From Pseudomonas cichorii (GTDB lineage Bacteria; Pseudomonadota; Gammaproteobacteria; Pseudomonadales; Pseudomonadaceae), in contig NZ_CP074349.1 of NCBI RefSeq assembly GCF_018343775.1, forward strand, positions 5,694,001 to 5,758,000: a DNA stretch of 64,000 nt, in the 5' to 3' direction. Shown piece by piece: positions 49,186 to 58,209 of this stretch (position 1 is the stretch's first letter; each line of letters opens with the position of its first letter). The notes beneath the pieces were generated by a model that made no database searches, was not told the origin of the DNA, and was given only the letters and a program-made list of their open reading frames with translations. The position numbers and the translations under genes are program-made.

Positions 49186-49361
49186 GTGAATTCCTCACTC
49201 GTGAAACAGTCAGAACTATCGGATTCATTATAGAAAGTGACTGCATGCAGTCGCCGGTCTACGTACACTCCCTGCGCCCTGTCGAACATGAAGCAATCAA
49301 TCCTTGCGTGTCAAAGCCGGTCAGTGCGAATTTGTTCCCAACCTCAGCATGGAAGAGCGAC

Positions 49362-50144
49362 ATGACAGAGTTCCCGACCTCATTGACCGCCCCCAGAAAG
49401 GGCTGTGAAGGCTGCACCGGCAGCCCGGAACTGGACTTCTCGTTCGAGTTTGCCTACCAGCCGATCGTGGACCTGCGCGACCAGTCGATATTTGCGCATG
49501 AAGCACTGGTCAGAGGCCCCAATGGCGAGGGTGCCTATTCGGTTCTCGACAAGGTCACGGACACCAACCGCTACCGCTTCGACCAGGGCTGTCGCACCAA
49601 GGCCATCGCAGGCGCGGCACAACTGGGAATGACCGAGCGTTTATCGATCAACTTCCTGCCCAATGCCGTGTACCGTCCCGAGCTGTGCATCCGCACCACC
49701 CTGGAAGCCGCTCGCCAGCACAACTTCCCGCTTGAGAACCTCATATTCGAAACGCTGGAAACCGAGCATGTAAATAACGATGGCCATTTGAGTAATATTT
49801 TGCGCGAATATCGCGAATTCGGTTTCATGACCGCCATCGACGATTTCGGCGCCGGCCATGCCGGGCTGACGCTTCTGGCGAACTTCCAGCCCGATCTGAT
49901 AAAACTCGACATGGATTTGATTCGCAACATCCACCGTGATCGGGCACGTCAGGCTATCGTTCGTGGTGTTGTCACAATGTGTGCGGAGTTGGGCGTTACA
50001 GTGATCGCCGAAGGCATCGAACACGCCGAAGAACGGGACTTTCTCGCTGACTGCGGAATTTTCCTGATGCAAGGCTACTGGTTCGCCAGGCCTGCGTTCA
50101 AAGCACTGGCCCAGGTTGATCCTGGTGTCTGGAAGACGTCTTGA
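49362..50144 (+). CDS. rimA: EAL-domain c-di-GMP phosphodiesterase RimA
   Basis: A 260-residue protein that is almost entirely an EAL domain. Catalytic features are intact: HEALVRG, the asparagine in SINFLPNA, FETLETE, DDFGAGHAGL, the lysine in DLIKLDMDLI, VIAEGIE and QGYWFARPA. The start at 49362 has GGAAGAG before it. In P. fluorescens RimA works with RimB and RimK to set the glutamylation of ribosomal protein S6 in response to c-di-GMP; the adjacency to rimB and rimK identifies it. Confidence 0.88.
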   Translation: MTEFPTSLTAPRKGCEGCTGSPELDFSFEFAYQPIVDLRDQSIFAHEALVRGPNGEGAYSVLDKVTDTNRYRFDQGCRTKAIAGAAQLGMTERLSINFLPNAVYRPELCIRTTLEAARQHNFPLENLIFETLETEHVNNDGHLSNILREYREFGFMTAIDDFGAGHAGLTLLANFQPDLIKLDMDLIRNIHRDRARQAIVRGVVTMCAELGVTVIAEGIEHAEERDFLADCGIFLMQGYWFARPAFKALAQVDPGVWKTS

Positions 50145-50160
50145 ATCATATGGAATCGCG

Positions 50161-50637
50161 TTGAAGACATTCGATCATCTGACAGTTGTCGGCCTGCGTG
50201 AGTGGGTGGCGCTACCCGATCTGGGGGTAGCGGGCCTGCGGGCAAAAATCGATACCGGCGCAAGCACTTCAAGCCTGCACGCCACCGAGATCGAACCGTT
50301 TGAACGCGACGGCCAGAAATGGGTTCGTTTCAATGCCCATCTGGGCACCGTGGTGCAGTTGCGTCATCGCCGATGCGAGGCCCAACTGGTCGCCATGAAA
50401 ACGATCAAAAGCTCCAATGGCCAGGCGCAGGTTCGCTATGTGATCCGCACCACGCTGGCCCTGGGTGATCGCGTCTGGCCGGTGGAATTCACCCTGGCCT
50501 GCCGCAAGTCGATGCGCTATCGGCTGCTATTGGGTTCAAACGCCTTGATCGACGGCCAGCTGGTGGTCAATCCGGGCATTACTTACGTTCAAGAAAAGCC
50601 GGTGTTCCCGGCCTCTACTTCCTCAGGTGCTGCATGA
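50161..50637 (+). CDS. rimB: Retropepsin-like protease RimB
   Basis: ATP-dependent zinc protease family (DUF785) protein, 158 residues, with a retropepsin-type active site [14 protein letters not shown] near residue 25. The TTG at 50161 is proposed as start because the reading frame upstream overlaps rimA and no ATG or GTG is better placed; GGAA lies before it. The stop overlaps the rimK ATG (ATGA). It acts against RimK-mediated modification in the rimABK model. Confidence 0.83.
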   Translation: MKTFDHLTVVGLREWVALPDLGVAGLRAKIDTGASTSSLHATEIEPFERDGQKWVRFNAHLGTVVQLRHRRCEAQLVAMKTIKSSNGQAQVRYVIRTTLALGDRVWPVEFTLACRKSMRYRLLLGSNALIDGQLVVNPGITYVQEKPVFPASTSSGAA

Positions 50638-51539
50638 AGATCGCTGTGCTTTCGCGTAATCCGCGTCTGTATTCCACCCGTCGTCTGGTCGAAGCTGGTA
50701 TCGAGCGTGGCCACGAGATGGTGGTGATCGACACCCTGCGCGCCTATATGAACATCGCCAGCCACAAGCCGCAGATCCACTATCGCGGCAAGCCGCTGGA
50801 AGGCTTCGATGCGGTCATCCCGCGCATCGGCGCTTCGGTAACGTTCTATGGCTGTGCGGTGTTGCGCCAGTTCGAAATGATGGGCGTGTTCCCGCTCAAT
50901 GAGTCGGTGGCCATTGCCCGTTCCCGGGACAAGCTGCGCTCGCTGCAATTGCTGTCGCGCCGTGGCATCGGCCTGCCGGTCACCGGTTTTGCCCACTCAC
51001 CGGATGATATTCCCGACCTGATCCAGATGGTCAACGGCGCACCACTGGTCATCAAGGTGCTCGAAGGCACTCAAGGCATAGGCGTCGTGCTGTGTGAAAC
51101 AGCGACCGCCGCCGAGTCGGTGATCGAGGCATTCATGGGCCTCAAGCAGGACATCATGGTTCAGGAGTACATAAAGGAAGCGGGCGGCGCGGATATCCGC
51201 TGCTTCGTGGTCGGCGACAAGGTCATAGCGTCGATGAAGCGTCAAGCCAAGCCGGGCGAGTTCCGCTCCAACCTGCACCGTGGCGGCAGCGCCAGCCTGA
51301 TCAAGATCACCCCGCAGGAACGCATGACCGCCCTTCGCGCCGCCAAGGTCATGGGCCTGAGTGTCGCGGGCGTGGATATCCTGCGCTCCAACCATGGTCC
51401 GCTGGTCATGGAAGTGAACTCGTCGCCGGGGCTGGAAGGTATCGAAGTGACGACCAGCAAGGACGTGGCCGGCATGATCATCGAGTATCTGGAGAAGAAC
51501 AGCGGGCCACATATGACGCGGACCAAAGGCAAAGGCTGA
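50634..51539 (+). CDS. rimK: Ribosomal protein S6 glutamate ligase
   Basis: ATP-grasp ligase of 301 residues that adds glutamates to the C-terminus of ribosomal protein S6. The ATP-grasp regions [18 protein letters not shown] (about residue 135), [18 protein letters not shown] and [26 protein letters not shown] are visible. Last gene of rimABK, followed by a bidirectional terminator. Confidence 0.94.
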   Translation: MKIAVLSRNPRLYSTRRLVEAGIERGHEMVVIDTLRAYMNIASHKPQIHYRGKPLEGFDAVIPRIGASVTFYGCAVLRQFEMMGVFPLNESVAIARSRDKLRSLQLLSRRGIGLPVTGFAHSPDDIPDLIQMVNGAPLVIKVLEGTQGIGVVLCETATAAESVIEAFMGLKQDIMVQEYIKEAGGADIRCFVVGDKVIASMKRQAKPGEFRSNLHRGGSASLIKITPQERMTALRAAKVMGLSVAGVDILRSNHGPLVMEVNSSPGLEGIEVTTSKDVAGMIIEYLEKNSGPHMTRTKGKG

Positions 51540-51564
51540 GCTTGCTCGCGACAAGACCACATAC

Positions 51565-51593
51565 AAAAAAGCGCCTCGGAAGGCGCTTTTTTT
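51565..51593. terminator. Bidirectional terminator between rimK and secB
   Basis: AAAAAAGCGCCT-CGGA-AGGCGCTTTTTTT: a 6-bp GC stem flanked by A and T runs, so it can end transcription of convergent rimK and secB. Confidence 0.95.
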
Positions 51594-51595
51594 AT

Positions 51596-52081
51596 TTACT
51601 GCACGGTTGGCGTTTCGCCGGCTTCCTGCATGCGTTGCAGCTCTTGAGCGTACAGCGCGTCGAAGTTGACCGGGGACAGCATCAGCGCAGGGAACGAGCC
51701 ACGAACAACCAGGTTGTCGATCGCTTCACGAGCGTAAGGGAACAGCAGGTTCGGGCAGAACGCGCCCAGGGTGTGGCTCAGGGAAGCGTCGTCCAGGCCC
51801 TTGATCAGGAAGATACCGGCTTGCTGGACTTCAACGATGAAGGCAACTTCATCACCGTTATTCACCGTCACAGACAGGGTCAGCACCACTTCGTAGAAGT
51901 CGCCTTCCAGCGGCTTCTGACGGGTGTTGAGGTCCAGGCTGACGCTTGGAGTCCACTCCTGACGGAAGATTGCCGGGCTTTTCGGTGCTTCGAACGACAG
52001 GTCGCGAACATAAATACGCTGCAAGGAAAACTGAGGGGAGTTTTCTTCGTTGGTAACGCCGTTGGTCGATTGCTCGGTCAT
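51596..52081 (-). CDS. secB: Protein-export chaperone SecB
   Basis: Tetrameric cytoplasmic chaperone that hands preproteins to SecA; 161 residues. Family patterns [16 protein letters not shown] at the N-terminus, VEVQQAGIF and the [22 protein letters not shown] core are clear. Third in a minus-strand unit with the rhodanese and grxC genes. Confidence 0.95.
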   Translation of the reverse strand: MTEQSTNGVTNEENSPQFSLQRIYVRDLSFEAPKSPAIFRQEWTPSVSLDLNTRQKPLEGDFYEVVLTLSVTVNNGDEVAFIVEVQQAGIFLIKGLDDASLSHTLGAFCPNLLFPYAREAIDNLVVRGSFPALMLSPVNFDALYAQELQRMQEAGETPTVQ

Positions 52082-52118
52082 GTCGAATCCTTATGAAAAA
52101 TAGGGTGTGAAGTTGAAC

Positions 52119-52373
52119 TCAGTTTTCAAGCCACTGATCGAGCTTACCTGCGCGCTCAAGGGCAAAGAGGTCGTCGCAGCCGCCGACATGCCTGGAACCG
52201 ATCCAGATCTGCGGTACAGAGGTGCGACCAGCCTTCGCAACCATTTCGGCGCGAACCTGCGGTTTGCCATCGACTCTTATCTCGTTGAAGGCAACTCGCT
52301 TGCTTTGCAGCAACTGCTTGGCGCGTGTGCAATAGGGGCAATAGTCGCTGGAGTAGACGATGACTTCAGGCAT
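52119..52373 (-). CDS. grxC: Glutaredoxin 3
   Basis: Small thiol-disulfide oxidoreductase, 84 residues, active site CPYC at residues 11-14, glutathione-binding TSVPQIWIG and GGCDDLFAL. Only 1 bp separates it from the rhodanese gene stop-to-start region, so they are co-translated. It uses glutathione made by GshA. Confidence 0.95.
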   Translation of the reverse strand: MPEVIVYSSDYCPYCTRAKQLLQSKRVAFNEIRVDGKPQVRAEMVAKAGRTSVPQIWIGSRHVGGCDDLFALERAGKLDQWLEN

Positions 52374-52374
52374 T

Positions 52375-52788
52375 TCATTTCACCAAAGGCAAGTTATCGG
52401 CGCGCCAGCTGGAAATACCGCCAGACAATTTGGCTGCCTTGAAACCCGACTTCAGAAGCTCGCGGGCTGTGCTGCCTGCATGCTGCCCGAATGCATCGAC
52501 TATGATCAACGTCTTGTCCTTGTGTTTTTGCAGTTCAGACGTGCGGGTGAGCACTTTGTCCTGCGGAAAATTCAGGGAGCCGACGATATGGCCAGTCGCG
52601 AAATCCTTGGTGGAGCGCACGTCGATAACCACGCCCTGGTCGCTGTTGACCAGAGCTGTCAGCTCGCGTGTGCTCAGGCTGCGACCGCCCTTGCTCAATT
52701 CATAGGCAATCAGCAGGGCCAGCAGAATGAAGAAAGCACCGGTGATCAGGTAGTGGTTAGTGGCGAATTCAAGCAGATGAGCAACCAT
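52375..52788 (-). CDS. Membrane-anchored rhodanese-like protein (YibN-type), active-site cysteine absent
   Basis: A 137-residue protein with an N-terminal membrane anchor (residues about 8-29, YLITGAFFILLALLIAY) and one rhodanese domain (VIDVRSTKDFATGHIVGSLNFP). In the active-site loop the usual Cys is missing: IIVDAFGQHAGSTA stands where CxxGxRS is expected. It is therefore unlikely to transfer sulfur and may have a binding role. E. coli YibN is similarly placed next to grxC-secB. The start at 52788 is preferred over 52833. Confidence 0.85.
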   Translation of the reverse strand: MVAHLLEFATNHYLITGAFFILLALLIAYELSKGGRSLSTRELTALVNSDQGVVIDVRSTKDFATGHIVGSLNFPQDKVLTRTSELQKHKDKTLIIVDAFGQHAGSTARELLKSGFKAAKLSGGISSWRADNLPLVK

Positions 52789-52934
52789 CAGTAGGTTCCA
52801 GGGCGTTAAAATGTCGGCCAGTATACACAGCACCCAAGGTGCGCCAAAGTCCGTGCGGCAGTGACGTGGTTTGAACTTGCCCCTAAAATGCGGATCTTTT
52901 TTGTACTTTCTTTAACCAGCCTCGAGTGGGTTCT

Positions 52935-54467
52935 ATGACTGCCACCCCAAAACCTCTGGTCCTTATCATCCTGGATGGCTTCGGACACAGCGAAAACCCT
53001 GAAGGCAACGCCATTCTGGCCGCCAAGATGCCAGTCATGGATCGTCTCTACAAAACCATGCCCCACGGCCTGATTTCAGGTTCGGGCATGGATGTGGGCC
53101 TGCCGGACGGGCAGATGGGCAACTCCGAAGTCGGCCATATGAACCTGGGTGCCGGGCGTGTGGTTTATCAGGACTTCACTCGGGTGACCAAGGCCATTCG
53201 CGACGGCGAGTTCTTCGAGAACCCGACCATCTGCAAGGCCGTGGACAAGGCCGTTGAAGCCGGCAAGGCCGTTCATATCCTGGGCCTGCTGTCCGATGGC
53301 GGCGTTCACAGCCACCAGGATCATCTGGTCGCCATGGCCGAACTGGCAGTAAAACGTGGCGCCGACAAGATCTACCTGCATGCTTTCCTCGATGGCCGCG
53401 ATACGCCGCCGCGCAGCGCCAAAGGCTCCCTCGAGCTTATGGACGAAGCCTTCGCACGCCTGGGCAAGGGCCGTACGGCGACCATCATTGGTCGTTACTT
53501 CGCCATGGACCGCGACAATCGCTGGGACCGCGTATCCACCGCCTACAACCTGATTGTCGACAGCACGGCAGAATTCCAGGCTGAAACCGGCGTTGCCGGG
53601 CTGGAAGCGGCCTACGCCCGTGACGAGAACGACGAATTCGTCAAAGCCACCCGCATCGGCGAGCCGGTCAAGGTCGAAGACGGCGATGCCGTGGTCTTCA
53701 TGAACTTCCGCGCCGACCGTGCCCGTGAGCTGACCCGGGTTTTCGTCGAAGACGATTTCAAGGACTTCGAGCGCGCCCGTCAGCCGAAGGTCAACTACGT
53801 GATGCTGACCCAATACGCTGCCAGCATCCCTGCACCATCGGCATTTGCTGCCGGTAGCCTGAAGAACGTGCTGGGCCAGTATCTGGCCGACAACGGCAAG
53901 ACCCAGCTGCGCATCGCCGAGACCGAAAAATACGCCCACGTGACGTTCTTCTTCTCCGGTGGCCGCGAAGAACCGTTCCCGGGCGAAGAGCGCATTCTGA
54001 TCCCGTCGCCAAAGGTCGCCACCTACGACCTGCAGCCGGAAATGAGCGCTCCGGAAGTGACCGACAAGATTGTCGACGCCATTGAAAACCAGCGTTATGA
54101 CGTGATCGTCGTCAACTATGCCAACGGCGACATGGTGGGTCATAGCGGCGTGATGGAAGCGGCGATCAAGGCCGTGGAATGCCTGGACCTGTGCGTCGGC
54201 CGCATCACCGAGGCCCTGGAAAAGGTAGGCGGCGAAGCGCTGATTACCGCCGACCACGGCAACGTCGAACAGATGACCGATGACTCCACAGGCCAGGCGC
54301 ACACCGCGCACACCTCGGAGCCGGTGCCTTTCATCTATTTCGGCAAGCGTCCGTTGAAAGTCCGCGAAGACGGGGTTCTGGCCGATGTCGCGCCGACCCT
54401 GCTGCAACTGATGGATCTGGAAAAGCCGCAAGAGATGACCGGCCATTCGATTCTGGTTGCGGAGTAA
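52935..54467 (+). CDS. gpmI: Phosphoglycerate mutase, cofactor-independent
   Basis: Mn-dependent glycolytic enzyme that interconverts 3- and 2-phosphoglycerate; 510 residues. Motifs: [18 protein letters not shown], the phosphorylated serine in [15 protein letters not shown] (about residue 65), FLDGRDTPP and the metal site [10 protein letters not shown]. The ATG at 52935 is chosen over a GTG nine bases upstream. Divergent from the rhodanese-grxC-secB unit. Confidence 0.95.
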   Translation: MTATPKPLVLIILDGFGHSENPEGNAILAAKMPVMDRLYKTMPHGLISGSGMDVGLPDGQMGNSEVGHMNLGAGRVVYQDFTRVTKAIRDGEFFENPTICKAVDKAVEAGKAVHILGLLSDGGVHSHQDHLVAMAELAVKRGADKIYLHAFLDGRDTPPRSAKGSLELMDEAFARLGKGRTATIIGRYFAMDRDNRWDRVSTAYNLIVDSTAEFQAETGVAGLEAAYARDENDEFVKATRIGEPVKVEDGDAVVFMNFRADRARELTRVFVEDDFKDFERARQPKVNYVMLTQYAASIPAPSAFAAGSLKNVLGQYLADNGKTQLRIAETEKYAHVTFFFSGGREEPFPGEERILIPSPKVATYDLQPEMSAPEVTDKIVDAIENQRYDVIVVNYANGDMVGHSGVMEAAIKAVECLDLCVGRITEALEKVGGEALITADHGNVEQMTDDSTGQAHTAHTSEPVPFIYFGKRPLKVREDGVLADVAPTLLQLMDLEKPQEMTGHSILVAE

Positions 54468-54476
54468 GCGGCTCTG

Positions 54477-54512
54477 AACCGGCATTTCGACATCAGGAAA
54501 TGCCGGTTTTTT
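54477..54512 (+). terminator. Rho-independent terminator of gpmI
   Basis: Twelve-base-pair stem (54477-54488/54497-54508) and 8-base loop followed by a T run, 9 bp after the stop codon. Confidence 0.95.
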
Positions 54513-54620
54513 GTGTATCAGGCCCCAAAGCAGTGGCTGCGGGGCGTTTTTTTTGTGCCGTATGGCGGGCATACTAGGCCTGTCATTTTTTCTCACAATT
54601 CCTCGGTATCGCCCACCCTC

Positions 54621-55916
54621 ATGCTCCGCGCCTTGATTGCCCTTGTCCTGCTTTGCCTGCTCAATCCGGCGTTCGCCGATGACGAGCGTGCGCAAACCCA
54701 AAAACAGATCGACGCTGCGCGCCAGGATGTTGCCGAGCTGCAGAAAGTCCTGAACAAACTCCAGGAAGAGAAAGCGGGCGTCCAGAAGGACCTTCGCGCC
54801 ACTGAAACCGAAATGGGTAAGCTGGAAAAGCAGGTCGAGGTCCTGCAAAAGGAACTAAAAAAGACCGAAACCGAGCTCCAGCGGCTCGACAGTGAGAAAA
54901 AAAAACTCAACACCGCTCGCGCTGAGCAGCAACGCCTGATTGCCATCCAGGCCCGTGCCGCCTATCAGAGTGGCCGTCAGGAATACCTGAAACTGCTGCT
55001 CAACCAGCAGAACCCCGAAAAATTCGCCCGTACCCTCACCTATTACGACTACATCAGCCAGGCCCGGCTGACCCAGTTGAATAATTTCAATGAAACCCTG
55101 CGCCAGCTGGCCAGTGTCGAGAAAGACATCGATCTGCAGCAGGCGCAATTGCTGGTCCAGAAAAGCAACCTGGACAGCCAGAGCGAAGAACTGGCCAAAG
55201 TCCGCCAGGAACGCCAGCAGGCACTCTCCAAGATCAATCAGGATTACAAGGCCCGGGACCAGAAGCTCCAGGCGCGCCAGCAGGATCAGGCCGATCTGGC
55301 CAAGGTGCTGAAGACCATCGAGGAAACCCTCGCCCGTCAGGCTCGCGAAGCCGAGGAAGCGCGTCAGAAAGCACTGGTTGCCGCCCGCGAAGCCGAAGAG
55401 CAGCGCCAGCGTGCCGCCAGCAGCAGCCGAAATAATGATGAACCCGCGCCAAAGCGACCAGTCAAAGCCCCCGGCGCCATGGTTTCCAGTGCCGGCGCGT
55501 CGTATGGCGGCGCTTTTGCCGAAGCCAGGGGTAAACTTCCCTGGCCTGTCGATGGTCGATTGCTTGCCCGCTTTGGTGAAGCCCGTGGAGATGACGAGCG
55601 GACCAAGTGGGATGGTGTGATGATCAGCGCTGCTGCCGGAAGCCAGGTCCATGCCGTGCATGGCGGGCGTGTGGTTTTCGCTGACTGGTTGCGCGGCGCC
55701 GGTCTTCTGGTCATTCTCGACCATGGCAACGGATATCTGAGCCTGTATGGTCATAACCAGAGCCTGCTCAAGTCGGCAGGCGACATCGTGAAGGCCGGTG
55801 AGGCAATATCCACCGTAGGCAATAGCGGCGGTCAAGACACATCAGCGTTGTATTTTGCTATTCGTCAGCAGGGTCGCCCCAGCGATCCAGCCCAATGGTG
55901 CCGCACTCAAGGATAA
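54621..55916 (+). CDS. envC: Murein hydrolase activator EnvC
   Basis: Periplasmic activator of the division amidases, 431 residues. Signal peptide MLRALIALVLLCLLNPAFA, then long coiled coils (about residues 25-285) and a C-terminal LytM domain. The LytM metal ligands are degenerate: the first His position reads KWDGVMI and HFEIR is YFAIR, as expected for an activator and not a hydrolase. The start at 54621 is the one that begins the signal peptide. It is followed by ctpA after 33 bp. Confidence 0.92.
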   Translation: MLRALIALVLLCLLNPAFADDERAQTQKQIDAARQDVAELQKVLNKLQEEKAGVQKDLRATETEMGKLEKQVEVLQKELKKTETELQRLDSEKKKLNTARAEQQRLIAIQARAAYQSGRQEYLKLLLNQQNPEKFARTLTYYDYISQARLTQLNNFNETLRQLASVEKDIDLQQAQLLVQKSNLDSQSEELAKVRQERQQALSKINQDYKARDQKLQARQQDQADLAKVLKTIEETLARQAREAEEARQKALVAAREAEEQRQRAASSSRNNDEPAPKRPVKAPGAMVSSAGASYGGAFAEARGKLPWPVDGRLLARFGEARGDDERTKWDGVMISAAAGSQVHAVHGGRVVFADWLRGAGLLVILDHGNGYLSLYGHNQSLLKSAGDIVKAGEAISTVGNSGGQDTSALYFAIRQQGRPSDPAQWCRTQG

Positions 55917-55949
55917 GTCGGCCCCAATATCTGTAGGAGTTCGTTAGAC

Positions 55950-57278
55950 ATGCTGCATTTGTCCCGCCTCACCTCGCTGACCCTGGCTATTGCCATTGTG
56001 ATTGGCTCGCCTCTGGCACTGGCTGCCGAAAAAGCCACGCCAGCACCAGCGCCAGCAGCTGTCGCGCCCGCCAACGCCAAGGCACCGCTGCCGCTCGATG
56101 AGCTGCGCACCTTTGCCGAAGTCATGGATCGGGTCAAGGCCGCTTATGTCGAGCCGGTGGACGACAAGACCCTGCTGGAAAACGCCATCAAGGGCATGCT
56201 CAGCAACCTTGATCCGCACTCGGCCTATCTGGGCCCGGAAGACTTCCAGGAGTTGCAGGAAAGCACCAGCGGCGAGTTTGGCGGCCTGGGCATCGAGGTC
56301 GGCATCGAAGACGGTTTCGTCAAGGTGGTTTCCCCGATCGACGACACCCCGGCGTCCAAGGCCGGCATCGAGGCTGGCGACCTGATCGTCAAGATCAACG
56401 GCGCACCGACTCAAGGTCAGACCATGCAGGAAGCGGTCGACAAGATGCGGGGCAAGATCGGTGAAAAGATCACCCTCACGCTGGTTCGCGATGGCGGCAC
56501 GCCATTTGACGTGACGCTGGCTCGCGCCACCATTCAGGTCAAGAGCGTCAAGGCGCAGATGCTGGAGAACGGCTACGGCTATATCCGCATCACCCAGTTC
56601 CAGGTCAAGACGGGCGACGAAGTCGGCAAGGCACTGGCCAAGCTGCGCAAGGACAACGGCAAGAAAATGAGCGGTCTGATTCTGGACCTGCGCAACAACC
56701 CGGGCGGCGTACTGCAGTCGGCGGTAGCCGTGGCGGATCACTTCCTGACCAAGGGCCTGATCGTCTACACCAAGGGCCGCATCGCCAACTCCGAGTTGCG
56801 CTTCTCCGCCGACCCGGCAGATGCCAGCGAAGGCGCGCCTCTGGTGGTGCTGATCAACGGCGGCAGCGCCTCCGCCTCGGAAATCGTCGCCGGTGCCCTG
56901 CAAGACCAGAAGCGCGGCATCCTGATGGGCACGGACAGTTTCGGCAAAGGCTCGGTGCAAACCGTATTGCCGCTGAACAACGACCGCGCCCTGAAGATCA
57001 CCACGGCGCTGTACTACACGCCTAACGGTCGCTCCATTCAGGCTCAGGGCATCAACCCGGACATCGTTGTGCGACGCGCCAAGGTCACCAACGAAGCGGA
57101 CGGCGAGAACTACAAGGAAGCCGACCTTTCCGGCCACCTGGGCAATGGTAACGGCGGTGCCGACAAGCCGACCGTCAAGGGCGGCGCAGCGGCCAAGGCG
57201 CGTCCGCAGGATGAAGACTACCAGCTCAATCAGGCGCTGAGCCTGCTCAAAGGCTTGAGTATCACCCGCGGCAACTAA
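55950..57278 (+). CDS. ctpA: Carboxy-terminal processing protease (S41)
   Basis: Periplasmic serine/lysine-dyad protease, 442 residues. Signal peptide, a PDZ domain (GGLGIEVGIEDGFVKVVSPI, about residue 110), and the catalytic region NGGSASASEIVAGALQD with serine and DSFGKGSVQ with lysine. In pseudomonads CtpA processes cell-wall hydrolases. Co-transcribed with envC and the deacetylase-family gene (3 bp gap). Confidence 0.93.
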   Translation: MLHLSRLTSLTLAIAIVIGSPLALAAEKATPAPAPAAVAPANAKAPLPLDELRTFAEVMDRVKAAYVEPVDDKTLLENAIKGMLSNLDPHSAYLGPEDFQELQESTSGEFGGLGIEVGIEDGFVKVVSPIDDTPASKAGIEAGDLIVKINGAPTQGQTMQEAVDKMRGKIGEKITLTLVRDGGTPFDVTLARATIQVKSVKAQMLENGYGYIRITQFQVKTGDEVGKALAKLRKDNGKKMSGLILDLRNNPGGVLQSAVAVADHFLTKGLIVYTKGRIANSELRFSADPADASEGAPLVVLINGGSASASEIVAGALQDQKRGILMGTDSFGKGSVQTVLPLNNDRALKITTALYYTPNGRSIQAQGINPDIVVRRAKVTNEADGENYKEADLSGHLGNGNGGADKPTVKGGAAAKARPQDEDYQLNQALSLLKGLSITRGN

Positions 57279-57281
57279 GGC

Positions 57282-58067
57282 ATGCGTTTTCTCTCATGCC
57301 TGCTGCTGGCCTTCTCGCTGACCGGTGCTGCCCATGCGGCACCCGACGGCGAGAAGGCTGACAAGCCGCCCGCCATCTATCTGAGCCTGATCATCGACGA
57401 TCTGGGCCAGAACCCCGCTCGTGACAGCCGCACTCTCGCCCTTCCCGGCCCCGTGACGCTGGCGATCATGCCCGACACGCCTCATGCCACCGATTTCGCC
57501 CGGCAAGCCCACGCTGCCGGCAAGACGGTCATGCTGCACATGCCGATGGACCCGGCGACCGGCCCGTATGCCTGGCATCCCGGCCTGCCCTTGCCCGAGC
57601 TTGAAAGCCGTCTGAACGCCGCGCTGCTCAAGGTGCCTTATGCCGCAGGCATCAATAATCACATGGGCAGCCGCATGACCAGCGAGCCAGTGGCCATGGC
57701 CTGGCTCATGGAGGAATTGCAGCGCCGGCATATGTTCTTCGTCGACAGCCGCACCAGCGCCAAGACCGTGGCAGCCGCCGCAGCCCAGCGTATCGGGCTG
57801 GCAAGCGTGTCTCGCGATGTGTTTCTGGACGATGAGCGCACCGCCGAGGCCATCACCCGGCAATTGCAGATCGCGATCAAACTCGCCCATAAACAAGGAT
57901 CGGTGGTCATCATCGGTCACCCTTACCCCGTGACCCTCGATGTGCTGGAACGCGAGCTGCCCAAGCTCAAGGCACAGGGCGTTGAATGGATCGAGCTGCG
58001 CCACATGATCAGCGAGAGAGGCAACAAGGCCATGGCCGGGCATGGGAAGGAAGGGATCTACCGCTGA
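57282..58067 (+). CDS. Divergent polysaccharide deacetylase family protein (YibQ-type)
   Basis: A 261-residue secreted or periplasmic protein with a signal peptide ending near AHA and a NodB-like fold. The motifs LSLIIDDLGQNPARD and MLHMPMDP, ending with VVIIGHPYP, are those of the DUF610/YibQ family. The enzymatic activity of the family is not established. It starts 3 bp after ctpA, so it belongs to the envC-ctpA unit. Confidence 0.88.
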   Translation: MRFLSCLLLAFSLTGAAHAAPDGEKADKPPAIYLSLIIDDLGQNPARDSRTLALPGPVTLAIMPDTPHATDFARQAHAAGKTVMLHMPMDPATGPYAWHPGLPLPELESRLNAALLKVPYAAGINNHMGSRMTSEPVAMAWLMEELQRRHMFFVDSRTSAKTVAAAAAQRIGLASVSRDVFLDDERTAEAITRQLQIAIKLAHKQGSVVIIGHPYPVTLDVLERELPKLKAQGVEWIELRHMISERGNKAMAGHGKEGIYR

Positions 58068-58143
58068 TTACCGACCTGAACGGCTTGAATCTTCCACACG
58101 CGCTGTAGGCTCCGCCTGCTTTAAATGTCCCCTGCCATTGCTG

Positions 58144-58209
58144 CCTTGATAACAGCATCAGCCCCCGCTTAAAGGGACTGATCGTCATAGCTGTTATCAA
58201 GGAAGAATC
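58144..58209 (+). promoter_or_regulatory. Hairpin that covers the ribosome binding site of the protease gene
   Basis: CCTTGATAACAGC (58144-58156) and GCTGTTATCAAGG (58190-58202) are perfect 13-base complements. The right arm ends in the AAGG of the AAGGAAG ribosome binding site of the ATG at 58210. Further pairing inside the spacer (ATCAG with CTGAT, CCC with GGG) extends the stem. Translation of the protease is probably controlled by opening of this hairpin. Confidence 0.6.

Noticed and set aside
53076..54848. Minus-strand frame of 590 codons opposite gpmI
   Set aside because: Shadow of gpmI that also crosses its terminator.
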